64,000 nucleotides of DNA from Pseudonocardia sediminis (lineage in GTDB: Bacteria; Actinomycetota; Actinomycetes; Mycobacteriales; Pseudonocardiaceae), in the NCBI RefSeq assembly GCF_004217185.1, contig NZ_SHKL01000001.1, positions 4,090,001-4,154,000 of the forward strand, read 5' to 3'. The notes under the pieces were generated by a model. That model ran no database searches and was not told the DNA's origin. It saw only the letters and a program-made list of their open reading frames with translations. Below are positions 43,495 to 52,923 of the stretch, one piece after another. The position numbers and the translations under genes were made by a program. Position 1 is the first letter of the stretch, and each line of letters opens with the position of its first letter.

Positions 43495-44853
43495 ATGGCG
43501 GGATCACGCGGAGCACGACGGTGGGTCCGGTGGCTGCTGCGCCACGGCGCGGTACGGCGGACGGTCGCCCGCCAGGCCCAGCGCGGTGACCTGGGCGCGA
43601 AGATGATCGTCGACCGGGACGTCGTCCGCGACCCGTACCCGAGCTACGACGAGATCCGCTCCCAGGGCCGGATCGTGCGCTCGGCCCTGACGCTGACCAC
43701 GGTCGACCACGAGATCACCCAGACCATGCTGCGCAGCCCCGACTTCTGCGTCGGCATGCGGATGCCGGAGAACGCCCCGAGCCTGCTGCAGTTCCTGCTC
43801 AAGGTGGGCGGGAGCTGGCCGCTGGGGCCGGCCGAGCCGCCGTCGCTGCTCTCCACCGACCCGCCGGACCACACCCGGATGCGCAAGCTGGTCACCCGGG
43901 CGTTCAGCGCCAAGGCCATCGCGTCACTGCGCGGGCGCACCGAGGAGATCGCCACCGAGCTGCTCGACGAGATGACCGCCCACTCGGGTGCACGGCCGCG
44001 GGCCGACGTCATCGCCGAGTACGCCGCGCTGCTGCCGGCCACCGTGATCGCCGAGATGCTGGGCGCCCCGCTGGACATGCGCGAGAAGTTCCTGGAGTGG
44101 GGCGCGGGCGGGGCCTACTCGCTGGACATGGGCCTGACGTTCCGCAACTTCCGGCGCTCCGAGCGCGACATCGACGCGCTCTCGGAATGGATGCTGGGCC
44201 ATTTCGAGGAGCTGCGCCGCAACCCGGGTCAGAACATCCTCTCCGACCTGGTGCAGGCCCACGACTCCGACGAGGGCCGCCTGTCCGACGACGAGCTGCT
44301 CAGCATCGCGATGCTGCTGCTCGCAGCCGGGTTCGAGACGACGGTCAACCTGATCGGCAACGGCACGAAGGCGCTGCTCGAGCACCCCGACCAGCTCGCC
44401 CGCCTGCAGGCCGAGCCGGAGCTCTGGCCCAACGCCGTCGACGAGATCCTGCGGTTCGAGTCACCGGTGCAGCGCACCGGCCGGGTCGCCTCGCGCGACA
44501 CCGAGGTCGCAGGGATCCCGGTCCGCCGCGGCTCGCTGATCATCGCTCACCTGGGCGGGGCGAACCGCGACCCGGCCGTGTTCGACGACCCGCACACGTT
44601 CGACGTCGGGCGTGCCGGGGCGGACCGGCACGTGTCGTTCTCCAGCGGCATCCACTACTGCCTGGGTGCGGCGCTGGCGAAGATGGAGGGCGAGGTCGGT
44701 CTGCGGGCGCTGTTCGACCGGTTCCCCGGGATGCGCGCCGACGGCCCGGGCAAGCTCCGCGGCACGCGCGTCCTGCGCGGCTACAGCTCGCTCCCGGTCC
44801 GCCTGGACCCGACGCCGGTCGGCGACCCGTCCCCGGTGGCCGCCCAGGCCTGA
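43495..44853 (+). CDS. cytochrome P450
   Basis: A 452-aa class I P450. The I-helix motif is LAAGFETTVN, ExxR is in DEILRFESP, and the heme loop is FSSGIHYCLG with ligand C389. The N-terminus (about 40 residues, Arg-rich) is longer than usual but has no membrane helix. The ATG at 43495 is six bases after GGAGGAGG; the ATG at 43489 is too close to that site. No ferredoxin gene is nearby. Unrelated to the P450 of the ubiD operon in motifs. Substrate unknown. Confidence 0.9.
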   Translation: MAGSRGARRWVRWLLRHGAVRRTVARQAQRGDLGAKMIVDRDVVRDPYPSYDEIRSQGRIVRSALTLTTVDHEITQTMLRSPDFCVGMRMPENAPSLLQFLLKVGGSWPLGPAEPPSLLSTDPPDHTRMRKLVTRAFSAKAIASLRGRTEEIATELLDEMTAHSGARPRADVIAEYAALLPATVIAEMLGAPLDMREKFLEWGAGGAYSLDMGLTFRNFRRSERDIDALSEWMLGHFEELRRNPGQNILSDLVQAHDSDEGRLSDDELLSIAMLLLAAGFETTVNLIGNGTKALLEHPDQLARLQAEPELWPNAVDEILRFESPVQRTGRVASRDTEVAGIPVRRGSLIIAHLGGANRDPAVFDDPHTFDVGRAGADRHVSFSSGIHYCLGAALAKMEGEVGLRALFDRFPGMRADGPGKLRGTRVLRGYSSLPVRLDPTPVGDPSPVAAQA

Positions 44854-44919
44854 CCCGGACGGCACTCGTGCGGCCCGTGTCACGCGTGGCCGAACGTGAG
44901 CGCCTCGTCGGCGGCCGGG

Positions 44920-45408
44920 TCAGGCGCGGGTGGAGGCCGTGGACGCCGTGGTGGTGACCAGGCTGATGATCGCGCAGCCGATCACGAGGTGGATCACGCC
45001 GGTGGCGATCCGGACCGGGAGCGGGTCGGCCCAGGTCAGCGGCAGGACCGCGGCGACGGCGGTGATCAGCCCGGCGATCCAGCCGAAGTAGGCCATCGGG
45101 CTGGGCGTGGAGATCAGCAGCAGGTGCGCCAGGCCGGTCGCGGCCAGTGCGGCGACTGCGGCGAACACGCAGAGCGTCGTCGTGTTGGCGTCGCCGAGGG
45201 CGCCCGAGTCGAGCGGTGCCAGGTACGGGATCTGCAGCAGCACCCGGATGATCAGCAGCCCGACCAGGGCGATCAGGGCGGCGACGACGGCCGTCGCGAC
45301 TCCCCCGGCCCACAGCTTCCCGGCGTTCACCGCCGGGGTGCGCCTCGTGCGGCTCCGCCCCTCGTCGCGACCCATCTCGCGCGTCTGGTCGTCCCAGCCC
45401 TCGGCCAT
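44920..45408 (-). CDS. four-helix membrane protein (DUF6069-like)
   Basis: A 162-aa protein with a charged cytoplasmic head of about 30 residues and four hydrophobic segments (about 35-60, 80-100, 108-128 and 135-158). The TPSPMAYFGWIAGLITAVAA region is like DUF6069 proteins; function unknown. A GAGGGAGC ribosome site precedes the ATG. Single gene. Confidence 0.65.
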   Translation of the reverse strand: MAEGWDDQTREMGRDEGRSRTRRTPAVNAGKLWAGGVATAVVAALIALVGLLIIRVLLQIPYLAPLDSGALGDANTTTLCVFAAVAALAATGLAHLLLISTPSPMAYFGWIAGLITAVAAVLPLTWADPLPVRIATGVIHLVIGCAIISLVTTTASTASTRA

Positions 45409-45579
45409 CTCGGCTCCCTCACCTGCTGTCTCGCGCGCGGACGCCGTAGCCGTCGCACCCGCCGTTCCGGCGCACGGACGCACCCGTCCCGTGTGGGGAA
45501 ATGGTGGCACCCGTGTGCGCGGGAGGCTACAGCGACGCCGATCAAGATCCGACGAGCACTCCCCCGTCGGAACCAGCTT

Positions 45580-45602
45580 GCTGCTCCGAAAGGGGGAGCA
45601 GC
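45580..45602 (-). terminator. terminator after the phosphotransferase gene
   Basis: GCTGCTCC (45580-45587) and GGAGCAGC (45595-45602) with a 7-base loop, just past the minus-strand stop at 45611. Confidence 0.55.
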
Positions 45603-45610
45603 GCAGATGA

Positions 45611-46654
45611 TCAGCCCTGCAGCGCCGCGATCGCGGCCTCGGACTCGGCGACGACCCGGCGCGCCCGCTCCTCGAGCACCGCGCCCTGCTCGGCGCCGGA
45701 GCCCATGTTGCCCTCCTTGTAGCGGGTGTAGACGCCGGCGCCGATGCACGCCGAGCGCCAGCGCGCGAAGGCCAGGAAGTAGGGCAGGTCCTCCAGCGAG
45801 CGACCGGAGAGCTCGGCGTAGCGGGCGGCGACCTCGTCGCGCTCGGGCCAGCCGGGGGCCGCGGTCGGCCCGGCCGTGATCGCGGGGCGGGTGTCGCCGG
45901 GCCGCTCCCAGGACGCCAGCACCCAGCCGAGATCCGCGAGCGGCTCGCCGAGTGTGGCCAGCTCCCAGTCGAAGATCGCCGCGATCCGCCCGTCCGCGCC
46001 GAACGACAGGTTCCCGAGCCGGTAGTCGCCGTGCGCGATCCGGGGCTCGGTGGGCTCCGGCATCCGGTCCACCAGCAGGGCGTGCGCGGCGTCGACGGCG
46101 TCGAGGTCCGGGATCGCACTGTGGTGCACCTGCCGGTGCCAGCGCCGCAGCTGCCGTTCCAGGTAGCTGCCGGGACGGTGCAGGTCGCCGAGGCCGACCT
46201 CGTCCGGGTCGACGGCGTGCAGGGCGGCGAGGACGTCGGCGACGTCGAGGCCGCAGGAGCGGCGCAGCTCCTGCGGGATCGCCTCCCCCGACTCCGGGTC
46301 GCCGGGCACGACGCCGTCGACGAACCCCATCACGTAGAACTCGGCACCGATCACGTCGGCGTCGGCGCAGTAGGCGACGGCCTCGGGCACCGGCACCGGC
46401 GTCGGGTGCAGTGTGGAGATGAACCGCCACTCCCGGCTCATGTCGTGCGCGGTGGCCAGCACCCCGCCGATCGGCGGCCGGCGCAGCGCGAAGGACGCGC
46501 CGGAGTCGTCGACGATCCGGAACGTCAGGTTCGAGTGGCCGCCGGAGATGCGCGACACCCGCACCGGCCCGTCGCCGGTCCGCAGGCGCGGCACCTCCGC
46601 GGACAGCCACGCGGTCAGCGCTGCGGCGTCGACGCCGTCGTCGGTCTCGCTCAT
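45611..46654 (-). CDS. aminoglycoside phosphotransferase-like (APH family) kinase
   Basis: A 347-aa APH-fold protein. SRISGGHSNLTFRI is the nucleotide loop, HGDYRLGNLSFGADGRIAAI the catalytic loop with D and N, and FDWELATLGEPLADL the metal-binding D motif. This subgroup resembles ACAD10/11-type phosphotransferases that phosphorylate hydroxyacyl-CoA intermediates, more than drug-resistance enzymes. The ATG at 46654 lies in-frame three codons after another possible start. Substrate not known. Confidence 0.82.
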   Translation of the reverse strand: MSETDDGVDAAALTAWLSAEVPRLRTGDGPVRVSRISGGHSNLTFRIVDDSGASFALRRPPIGGVLATAHDMSREWRFISTLHPTPVPVPEAVAYCADADVIGAEFYVMGFVDGVVPGDPESGEAIPQELRRSCGLDVADVLAALHAVDPDEVGLGDLHRPGSYLERQLRRWHRQVHHSAIPDLDAVDAAHALLVDRMPEPTEPRIAHGDYRLGNLSFGADGRIAAIFDWELATLGEPLADLGWVLASWERPGDTRPAITAGPTAAPGWPERDEVAARYAELSGRSLEDLPYFLAFARWRSACIGAGVYTRYKEGNMGSGAEQGAVLEERARRVVAESEAAIAALQG

Positions 46655-46785
46655 GTCCACCATCCAAACATCGGACGGACACCAGGTGCCTACCCATGGG
46701 TAAGGACGATCGGGTAGTGCGCAACCGGTTCCGATCGCGGGAGGATCTCCCGCGTCACAGCCGGAGGAGTCAGAGAGGACCCACC

Positions 46786-47262
46786 GTGAGCGATCAGATC
46801 AAGGTCACCCGGACCGTGGACGCCGGCCCCGAGCAGCTGTTCGCGCTGCTGGCCGACCCGGCACGTCACACCGAGATCGACGGCGCGGGCATGCTGCGCG
46901 GCGTCGAGGGCGGCGGCGGGTCCGTCACCGGGGTCGGCGACCAGTTCTTCATGAACATGGACCAGGAGGGCCTCGGCGAGTACCGGATGCGCAACACCGT
47001 CACGGTCTACGAGGAGAACCGGGCGATCGGCTGGGCGCCGGAGCTGTACCCGCTCGACGCGCTCAAGGACAAGATCGGCGACATCGAGCCGAAGGGCCAC
47101 ACCTACACCTGGGAGCTCGAGCCCAGCGGCTCCGGCACCAGGGTGACCCAGACCTACGACTGGAGCAAGGTCACCGACGAGGGCTTCCGCGGCCTCTTCC
47201 CGCGGGTCTCCGAGGAGCAGCTCGTCGAGACGATCGAGCGGGCCGGCCGGGCCGCGACGTAA
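46786..47262 (+). CDS. SRPBCC family protein, copy 1
   Basis: A 158-aa START-like protein: VDAGPEQLFALLADPARHTE, then ENRAIGWAPELYPL and HTYTWELEPSGSGTRVTQTY. Such domains bind hydrophobic ligands or act as cyclases. The next gene is a close paralogue; the two agree at roughly 60% of positions by eye, including nearly all of the IDGAGMLRGVEG segment. A GTG start with GGAGGAG well upstream. Confidence 0.82.
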   Translation: MSDQIKVTRTVDAGPEQLFALLADPARHTEIDGAGMLRGVEGGGGSVTGVGDQFFMNMDQEGLGEYRMRNTVTVYEENRAIGWAPELYPLDALKDKIGDIEPKGHTYTWELEPSGSGTRVTQTYDWSKVTDEGFRGLFPRVSEEQLVETIERAGRAAT

Positions 47263-47362
47263 TCCGTCCTGACCAGGCATTACCCCCGCCAGGCTGCGGA
47301 CGACGCCCGGTGACGAGAAGATCAACGGACTCGAAGGTCCGACGGAGCAGAAGGGACACGTC

Positions 47363-47839
47363 ATGAGCGACACCAGCATCACCGTGAGCAAGAGCGTCGA
47401 CGCCACCCCGGAGCAGCTGTTCGCGCTGCTGTCCACGCCGTCGCGGCACCAGGAGATCGACGGCGCGGGCATGCTCCGCGGTGTCGAGGGCGCCGAGAAG
47501 GTCACCGGCGTCGGCGACCAGTTCGTGATGAACATGAACAACGACGCGCTGGGCGACTACCAGATGAAGAACACGGTCACCTCCTACGAGGAGAACCGCA
47601 AGATCGGCTGGGCGCCCCAGATCCACCCGATCGACGGGTACAAGGACAAGCTGGGCGACGTCCAGGTCAAGGGCCACTCCTACACCTGGGAGCTGGAGCC
47701 GGAGGGCTCGGGCACCAAGGTCACCCAGGTCTACGACTGGTCCGCCGTCACCGACGAGGGCTTCAAGGGCTTCTTCCCGATGCTCACCGAGCAGCAGCTG
47801 TCCGACTCGATCGACAACGCTGCTCGCGCCGCGAAGTAG
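47363..47839 (+). CDS. SRPBCC family protein, copy 2
   Basis: A 158-aa START-like protein, tandem paralogue of the preceding gene: same length, SVDATPEQLFALLSTPSRHQ, and KGHSYTWELEPEGSGTKVTQ. AAGGGACA precedes the ATG. The spacing of 100 bases and a possible own promoter in the gap leave open whether the two are co-transcribed. Ligand unknown. Confidence 0.82.
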   Translation: MSDTSITVSKSVDATPEQLFALLSTPSRHQEIDGAGMLRGVEGAEKVTGVGDQFVMNMNNDALGDYQMKNTVTSYEENRKIGWAPQIHPIDGYKDKLGDVQVKGHSYTWELEPEGSGTKVTQVYDWSAVTDEGFKGFFPMLTEQQLSDSIDNAARAAK

Positions 47840-47853
47840 CACCGCACACCACG

Positions 47854-47886
47854 ACGGCCGTCGCCCGGTTTCCGGGCGGCGGCCGT
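47854..47886. terminator. bidirectional terminator between convergent genes
   Basis: A 15-bp stem (47854-47868 with 47872-47886, one G-T pair) and a TTT loop, between the SRPBCC stop and the DUF3037 stop. Confidence 0.7.
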
Positions 47887-47893
47887 TCGTCGT

Positions 47894-48337
47894 CTACGGG
47901 TGCCCGGCGTCCAGGGGCAGGACGAGGCACGCCAGCAGGCGATCGGTCTCCGCCGCGGGGTCGGTGGTCAGTCCGGTGTGGACCGGTCCCGGCTGGACGA
48001 TCGTGCTGCGCGCCGTCGTCAGCCGCCGGAAGCGGCGGCCGATGTCCTCCCCCGCCCCGGGCCCGGTCGCGGCGAGCGCGCCGGTGCTGCGGCGGTCCGA
48101 GCGCGGGGGCTCGGGCACGGCCGTGACCTCGGCCAGCGTCGCCAGCAGCGACTCGACGGCGTCGGCGTCGGCGTGCGGGTCCAGTGCCCGCAGGCGCTCC
48201 CGGTCCAGGTGCACGCGGGTGGCCAGGAAGTCCCGCGCCCGGCAGTGCAGGACGACCCCGGCGTTCATCGACTCCCCGCGGTCCACCCGCGGCACCACCC
48301 GCAGCACCGCGTACTCGAACACGGCGTGGTCGTTCAC
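47894..48337 (-). CDS. DUF3037 protein paired with HipA-like kinase
   Basis: A 147-aa protein: FEYAVLRVVPRVDRGESMNA and GVVLHCRARDFLATRVHLD are the DUF3037 signature. GTG start shares GTGA with the stop of the HipA-like gene, so the two are a coupled pair. DUF3037 proteins frequently accompany this HipA-like family across bacteria, suggesting a regulator, antidote or substrate partner of the kinase. Biochemical role not known. Confidence 0.75.
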   Translation of the reverse strand: MNDHAVFEYAVLRVVPRVDRGESMNAGVVLHCRARDFLATRVHLDRERLRALDPHADADAVESLLATLAEVTAVPEPPRSDRRSTGALAATGPGAGEDIGRRFRRLTTARSTIVQPGPVHTGLTTDPAAETDRLLACLVLPLDAGHP

Positions 48338-49179
48338 GGGTTCACCTTCCCGAGCCGGCTCCGGAGCCACGCCGGCGGGTTCGGCGCCCGTGTCACCGGG
48401 CTCGGTCTCCCGCGCGCGACCGTCTCCGCGACACCCGGCAGCCAGGTGCCGCGCTGCGCACAGCGGGCCGCGATCGTCGCCGCGTAGGCGTCGCGGACCT
48501 CCTGCGCCGAGCCGAATCCGGGCTCGTCGTCGAGCCACTCGTCGGGCACCGCGGCCGTCACCGCGTCCAGGGTCGCGGCGGTGACCAGCGGGGCGAGCGC
48601 GGCATCGGCGGCGTCGAGGTCGGGCCGGCAGCCGAGCAGGACATGGTCGCCCGCGTCGTAGGGGCGCTGCGGGAACCGTTCGGCGGCGGCCCAGGAGTGC
48701 GCGAACGTCAGCGTGGCGCCGTGGTCGATCAGGAACGGGCTGCGGTGCCAGAGCAGCATGTTCGAGTTCCGCCAGGACCGGTCGACGTTGCCGACCAGCG
48801 CGTCGAACCAGAGCACCCGTCCGGCGAGCAGCGGCCCCGGGTCGAAGGCCAGCGGGTCGAAGTCCAGGGCGCCGGGCAGGAAGTCGGTGGCCAGGTTGAG
48901 CCCCGGCGAGTTGCGCAGCAGCTCCTGGACCTCCTGGTCGGGCTCGCTGCGCCCCAGCTCCGGGTCGACGACGACGGTGCACAGCTCGGGCACCGGCAGG
49001 CCCAGCGCGCGGGCCAGCTCACCGGAGACGACCTCGGCGACGAGCACCGCCCGCCCCTGCCCGGCGCCGCGGAACTTCACCGCATAGGTGCCCTGGTCGT
49101 CGGCCTCCATCAGGCCGGGCAGCGAGCCGCCCTCGCGCAGCGGCGTCACGTAGCGGGTGGCTCTGACCTGGCGCAGCAC
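48334..49179 (-). CDS. HipA-like kinase family protein
   Basis: A 281-aa protein with a compact HipA-like kinase fold. TYAVKFRGAGQG holds the ATP-binding lysine, LAGRVLWFDALVGNVDRSWR the catalytic loop (D, N) and PFLIDHGATL the metal-binding D. It is much shorter than E. coli HipA and has no HipB-type antitoxin beside it; instead a DUF3037 gene is translationally coupled. HipA toxins phosphorylate tRNA synthetases; whether this branch is toxic is unproven. A terminator separates it from the upstream DoxX gene. Confidence 0.75.
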   Translation of the reverse strand: MLRQVRATRYVTPLREGGSLPGLMEADDQGTYAVKFRGAGQGRAVLVAEVVSGELARALGLPVPELCTVVVDPELGRSEPDQEVQELLRNSPGLNLATDFLPGALDFDPLAFDPGPLLAGRVLWFDALVGNVDRSWRNSNMLLWHRSPFLIDHGATLTFAHSWAAAERFPQRPYDAGDHVLLGCRPDLDAADAALAPLVTAATLDAVTAAVPDEWLDDEPGFGSAQEVRDAYAATIAARCAQRGTWLPGVAETVARGRPSPVTRAPNPPAWLRSRLGKVNP

Positions 49180-49254
49180 GCTGTGATCCCCCGTCCCCTC
49201 GTTCGTGGTCGCACGGTACCCGCGGGGACCGACAGGCCCGGGCCCCGCACAGCG

Positions 49255-49292
49255 GCACGGCCCGCACCCGGTGTCGCGGGTGCGGGCCGTGC
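49255..49292 (-). terminator. strong terminator after DoxX gene
   Basis: A perfect 16-bp stem (49255-49270 with 49277-49292) and a 6-base loop, between the DoxX stop and the HipA-like start on the same strand. Confidence 0.75.
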
Positions 49293-49362
49293 GGCGAGGG
49301 GTTCACCGGCCCGCCCGGGGATCGGGGCCGCCGGGCGGGCCGGGAGATCGGTGTCGAGCGGC

Positions 49363-49827
49363 TCAGACGGTGATCGGCTGACGGATGACCATGGTCTGAG
49401 CCATCCGCCGCTCCCGTGCGGTCTCCAGGACGTGGTCGAGGCTGAACCGGCCCGGCCCGGACGACATCAGGGCCAGTGTGCCGACGATGATCACGCCGAC
49501 CAGCTCCCAGCCCTTGTTCGCGACGAAGATGCCGTTCTGCCCGTGCACGAAGAAGATCGCGCCGGCCATGACGAAGACGAGGAACGACGCCGGGACCGTC
49601 ATCTTCAGGCCCAGCAGGATCGCCGCCGAGGCCACGAACTCGACGACGATGGTGAACGCGGCCGCGGCGATGGCCAGCGGGATGCCGAACTTCGAGAAGA
49701 CGACGGCGGTGTCGGACAGACCCTGAGCGAGCTTCTGCCATGCGTGGGCCACCATCACGACCACGAGCACGACCCGGGCGATCAGCAGGGCGACGTCCCG
49801 CGGGGTTCCGGACAGGGAGCGATACAC
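49363..49827 (-). CDS. DoxX family membrane protein
   Basis: A 154-aa protein with four hydrophobic segments: VALLIARVVLVVVMVAHAWQ near the start with the DoxX-type H-x-W-K lead, then segments at about 50-72, 76-95 and 108-120. GAGGAGGA lies before the GTG. DoxX-like proteins help redox homeostasis, for example with SodA and thiol metabolism in mycobacteria. Single gene with its own terminator. Confidence 0.82.
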   Translation of the reverse strand: MYRSLSGTPRDVALLIARVVLVVVMVAHAWQKLAQGLSDTAVVFSKFGIPLAIAAAAFTIVVEFVASAAILLGLKMTVPASFLVFVMAGAIFFVHGQNGIFVANKGWELVGVIIVGTLALMSSGPGRFSLDHVLETARERRMAQTMVIRQPITV

Positions 49828-50340
49828 GGTTCCTCCTCGCTACGTTCGGTGATGTCTTCACCACGTAATGCAAGAACCCTATGGCCGAACTTCCACTAGG
49901 CCACCCGGTTCAGTGACACGTCGCGACGAAGTGACCGCATGGTGCGACAAGATCGCCACCCGATGGCCTGCCCGAGCGACACCCGATCGGTCGGCGCCGC
50001 GACCGGAGGATTTCCGTCCACGACCGGTAGACGGGTTGTGCACCGCCGAAAGCGACGTTCGTCACCCTCACGAAGCGTCATCCGCGTCCGCTTCGCATCA
50101 CCCCGTTGCCCGAGCGCGTCCCCGAGATGCCGGTCACGGATCACGGTGCGCCAGTGGACATTGCAGCCCGTCGTCGCGAACTGACCGCTCGTCGTCGGAC
50201 GGGGCGCGGGCCGACGGCCGCGGGGTGCGTCACCAGCGCCGTTCGACGGTCCGGAGAGGACTCGCCGCGCGCAGTCGGTGCGTTACCGGCCGTGTCCGGC
50301 GGTACGCGTGTTCGGCGCGACGTGCCCGGCGCGGGAGAGC
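49828..50340. other. intergenic gap upstream of pgi
   Basis: About 510 bases between divergent DoxX and pgi genes. No supported coding frame; somewhat reduced GC. TAGGGT near 49875 on the minus strand could be the DoxX -10. Confidence 0.4.
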
Positions 50341-52023
50341 ATGATGGCGGCCGTGTCTTCCTCGATCGACATCACCGCCACCCCCGAGTGGACGGCCCTG
50401 ACCGAGCACCACGCGGCCGTCGAGCCCCGGCACCTGCGGGCGCTGTTCGACGAGGACCCGGGACGCGTCGAGGCGATGACGCTGTCCGGGGCCGACCTCG
50501 TCGTCGACTTCTCCAAGCACCGCATCACCCGCGACACCCTCGGACTGCTCACCGCACTCGCCCGCACCGCGGGACTGCCGGAGCGGATCGAGGCGATGTT
50601 CACCGGCGAGCACATCAACACCAGCGAGGACCGCGCCGTCCTGCACACCGCGCTGCGCCTGCCCCGGGACGCGTCGCTGACCGTCGACGGGCAGGACGTC
50701 GTCGCCGACGTGCACGAGGTGCTGGACCGGATGCGGGCGTTCACCGACAAGGTGCGGTCCGGCGAGTGGACCGGCAGCACCGAGCAGCGGATCCGCACGA
50801 TCGTCAACATCGGGATCGGCGGCTCGGACCTCGGCCCGGTGATGGCCTACGAGGCGCTCAAGGACTACGGCCTGCGTGACCTCGAGTGCCGGTTCGTCTC
50901 CAACATCGACCCGACCGACCTGACCGAGACCGTCCGCGACCTGGACCCGGCCACGACACTGTTCATCGTGTCGTCGAAGACGTTCGGCACGCAGGAGACG
51001 CTGACCAACGCCCGCAACGCCCGGTCGTGGCTGTTGGAGAAGCTGGGCAAGGGTGACGGTGACACCGGAGCGATCGCGCAGCACTTCGTCGCCGTGTCCA
51101 CGAACGCGGAGAAGGTGTCGGAGTTCGGCATCTCCACCGACAACATGTTCGGCTTCTGGGACTGGGTCGGCGGCCGCTACTCCGTCGACTCCGCGATCGG
51201 GCTGTCGCTGATGTGTGCGATCGGCGCGGACCGCTTCGGCGAGTTCCTGGCCGGGATGCACGCGATGGACTCCCACTTCCGCCGGACGCCGCTGGAGGAG
51301 AACCTGCCGGTCGTCGCCGGGCTGCTCGGCATCTGGTACACCAACTTCTTCGGCACCGAGACCCGCGCCGTGCTGCCCTACAGCCAGTACCTGCACCGTC
51401 TGCCGGCCTACCTGCAGCAGCTGACGATGGAGTCCAACGGCAAGTCCGTGCGCGGCGACGGCACGCCGGTGTCGACGGTGACCGGCGAGATCTTCTGGGG
51501 CGAGCCGGGCACGAACGGGCAGCACGCCTTCTACCAGCTGCTGCACCAGGGCACCCGGATCGTGCCGGCCGACTTCATCGGGTTCGGCGAGCCGAACCAC
51601 GCGCTGCCGGGCGAGGGCGAGGCCGACATGCACGACCTGTTCATGGCCAACCTGTTCGCCCAGACCGCGGCGCTGGCGTTCGGCAAGACGGCCGAGGAGA
51701 TCGCGGACGAGGGCACCGCGGCCGACGTCGTCCCGCACAAGGTGATGCCGGGCAACCGCCCGACGTCGACGATCCTGGCGGCGAAGCTGACGCCGGCGGT
51801 GCTCGGGCAGCTGATCGCGTTCTACGAGCACGTCACGTTCGTCGAGGGGACGATCTGGGGCATCGACTCCTTCGACCAGTGGGGCGTCGAGCTCGGCAAG
51901 GTGATGGCCAAGCAGTTCGGCCCCGCTCTCTACGCGGCGGACCCGCCGGACGCGAAGGAGGCCGGTCTGGACGCCTCGACGGCCGCGCTGATCTCCCGTT
52001 ACCGGTCCCTGCGCGGCCGCTGA
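50341..52023 (+). CDS. pgi: glucose-6-phosphate isomerase
   Basis: A 560-aa phosphoglucose isomerase linking glucose-6-phosphate and fructose-6-phosphate in glycolysis and gluconeogenesis. The signatures are [19 protein letters not shown] (SIS phosphate site), [20 protein letters not shown] (PGI signature 1), [17 protein letters not shown] and, at the C-terminus, [14 protein letters not shown] (signature 2). Length is normal for the long bacterial form. GGGAGAG precedes the ATG. A hairpin terminator follows. Confidence 0.96.
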   Translation: MMAAVSSSIDITATPEWTALTEHHAAVEPRHLRALFDEDPGRVEAMTLSGADLVVDFSKHRITRDTLGLLTALARTAGLPERIEAMFTGEHINTSEDRAVLHTALRLPRDASLTVDGQDVVADVHEVLDRMRAFTDKVRSGEWTGSTEQRIRTIVNIGIGGSDLGPVMAYEALKDYGLRDLECRFVSNIDPTDLTETVRDLDPATTLFIVSSKTFGTQETLTNARNARSWLLEKLGKGDGDTGAIAQHFVAVSTNAEKVSEFGISTDNMFGFWDWVGGRYSVDSAIGLSLMCAIGADRFGEFLAGMHAMDSHFRRTPLEENLPVVAGLLGIWYTNFFGTETRAVLPYSQYLHRLPAYLQQLTMESNGKSVRGDGTPVSTVTGEIFWGEPGTNGQHAFYQLLHQGTRIVPADFIGFGEPNHALPGEGEADMHDLFMANLFAQTAALAFGKTAEEIADEGTAADVVPHKVMPGNRPTSTILAAKLTPAVLGQLIAFYEHVTFVEGTIWGIDSFDQWGVELGKVMAKQFGPALYAADPPDAKEAGLDASTAALISRYRSLRGR

Positions 52024-52053
52024 CCCTTCTCCGGCCCGGCCTCGGCGGGAGGG

Positions 52054-52082
52054 ACTCTCGTCGGAAAGGTTGCGACGAGAGT
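52054..52082 (+). terminator. terminator after pgi
   Basis: A perfect 10-bp stem (52054-52063 with 52073-52082) and a 9-base loop, 30 bases past the stop. Confidence 0.6.
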
Positions 52083-52137
52083 GCCGTTCGTCGCCCGGGG
52101 TGGGCGGAGCACGGGGCCGGGACGGCAGAATGATCCG

Positions 52138-52803
52138 GTGGATCATCCTGTGCGCCGGTGGCGCCGCACCGCGGTCGTGGCCGTCCTCCTGCTCGTCGCG
52201 GCAGGGGTGCTGATCGGGGTCGCCTACACCGGGGGGCTCACCGGTGAGGACACGTCCGCCCTGACCGGCGCCACAGAGGTGCGCACCGGCGCCCTGAACT
52301 CCGCCGTCGTCGTGCTGACCGAGATCGGCAACACGGCGGCGTCGGCGGTGCTCGCGGTCGTCGTCGGCGGGGTGCTGTGGTGGCGTGGCCGCCGTGCCGA
52401 TGCCGTCTACCTGATCGCGACGATGGCGACGGCCAGCCTGGTGTTCACGATCATCAAGCGCATCCTGGACCGGCCGCGCCCGCCCGCCGACCTGCGGGTG
52501 ATCGAAGCCTCCAACGAGTCGTTGCCGTCCGGGCACGCGACGATGTCGGCGGTCGTGCTCGCGTCGATCGTGATCGTGTTCTGGCCGCAGCTGGCCGCCC
52601 TGGGCCGGACGGTGCTCACCGCGGTCGCCGTCCTGTGGCCGGCCGCGATCGGTGCGACCCGGATCTACCTGGGCGTGCACTGGTTCAGCGACGTCCTCGC
52701 CGGATGGACGCTGGGCCTGGGCTGGGCGTTCCTCGGCGCCGCCGTCCTGTTCCGGTGGCGAGCCCGGACCCGTCCGGCACCCGATCCGGTCGCCGCGCCC
52801 TGA
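52138..52803 (+). CDS. PAP2-family membrane phosphatase
   Basis: A 221-aa polytopic phosphatase. KRILDRPRPP (motif 1), PSGHATMSAVV (motif 2 with catalytic His) and RIYLGVHWFSDVLAGW (motif 3) are all present, along with five to six hydrophobic helices. It would dephosphorylate lipid phosphates such as undecaprenyl or phosphatidic acid outside the membrane. CAGAAT ends six bases before the GTG, so the transcript is probably leaderless; the longer frame upstream has no ribosome site. Confidence 0.87.
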   Translation: MDHPVRRWRRTAVVAVLLLVAAGVLIGVAYTGGLTGEDTSALTGATEVRTGALNSAVVVLTEIGNTAASAVLAVVVGGVLWWRGRRADAVYLIATMATASLVFTIIKRILDRPRPPADLRVIEASNESLPSGHATMSAVVLASIVIVFWPQLAALGRTVLTAVAVLWPAAIGATRIYLGVHWFSDVLAGWTLGLGWAFLGAAVLFRWRARTRPAPDPVAAP

Positions 52804-52923
52804 CCGGGCGGATCGCCCCGCCCAGCCGACGCCTCCGCCCGTCCCGGTCCGCCGTCCCGATCCGCACCCCGTCCAGCGGCCCGCACCTCCCGCAGCGGGT
52901 GCGGATCGACGCGGGGGATGCGT

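Noticed and set aside
45611..46654. Antibiotic resistance (aminoglycoside phosphotransferase)
   Set aside because: The fold is shared, but the sequence style fits the ACAD10-like metabolic kinases; no resistance context is present.
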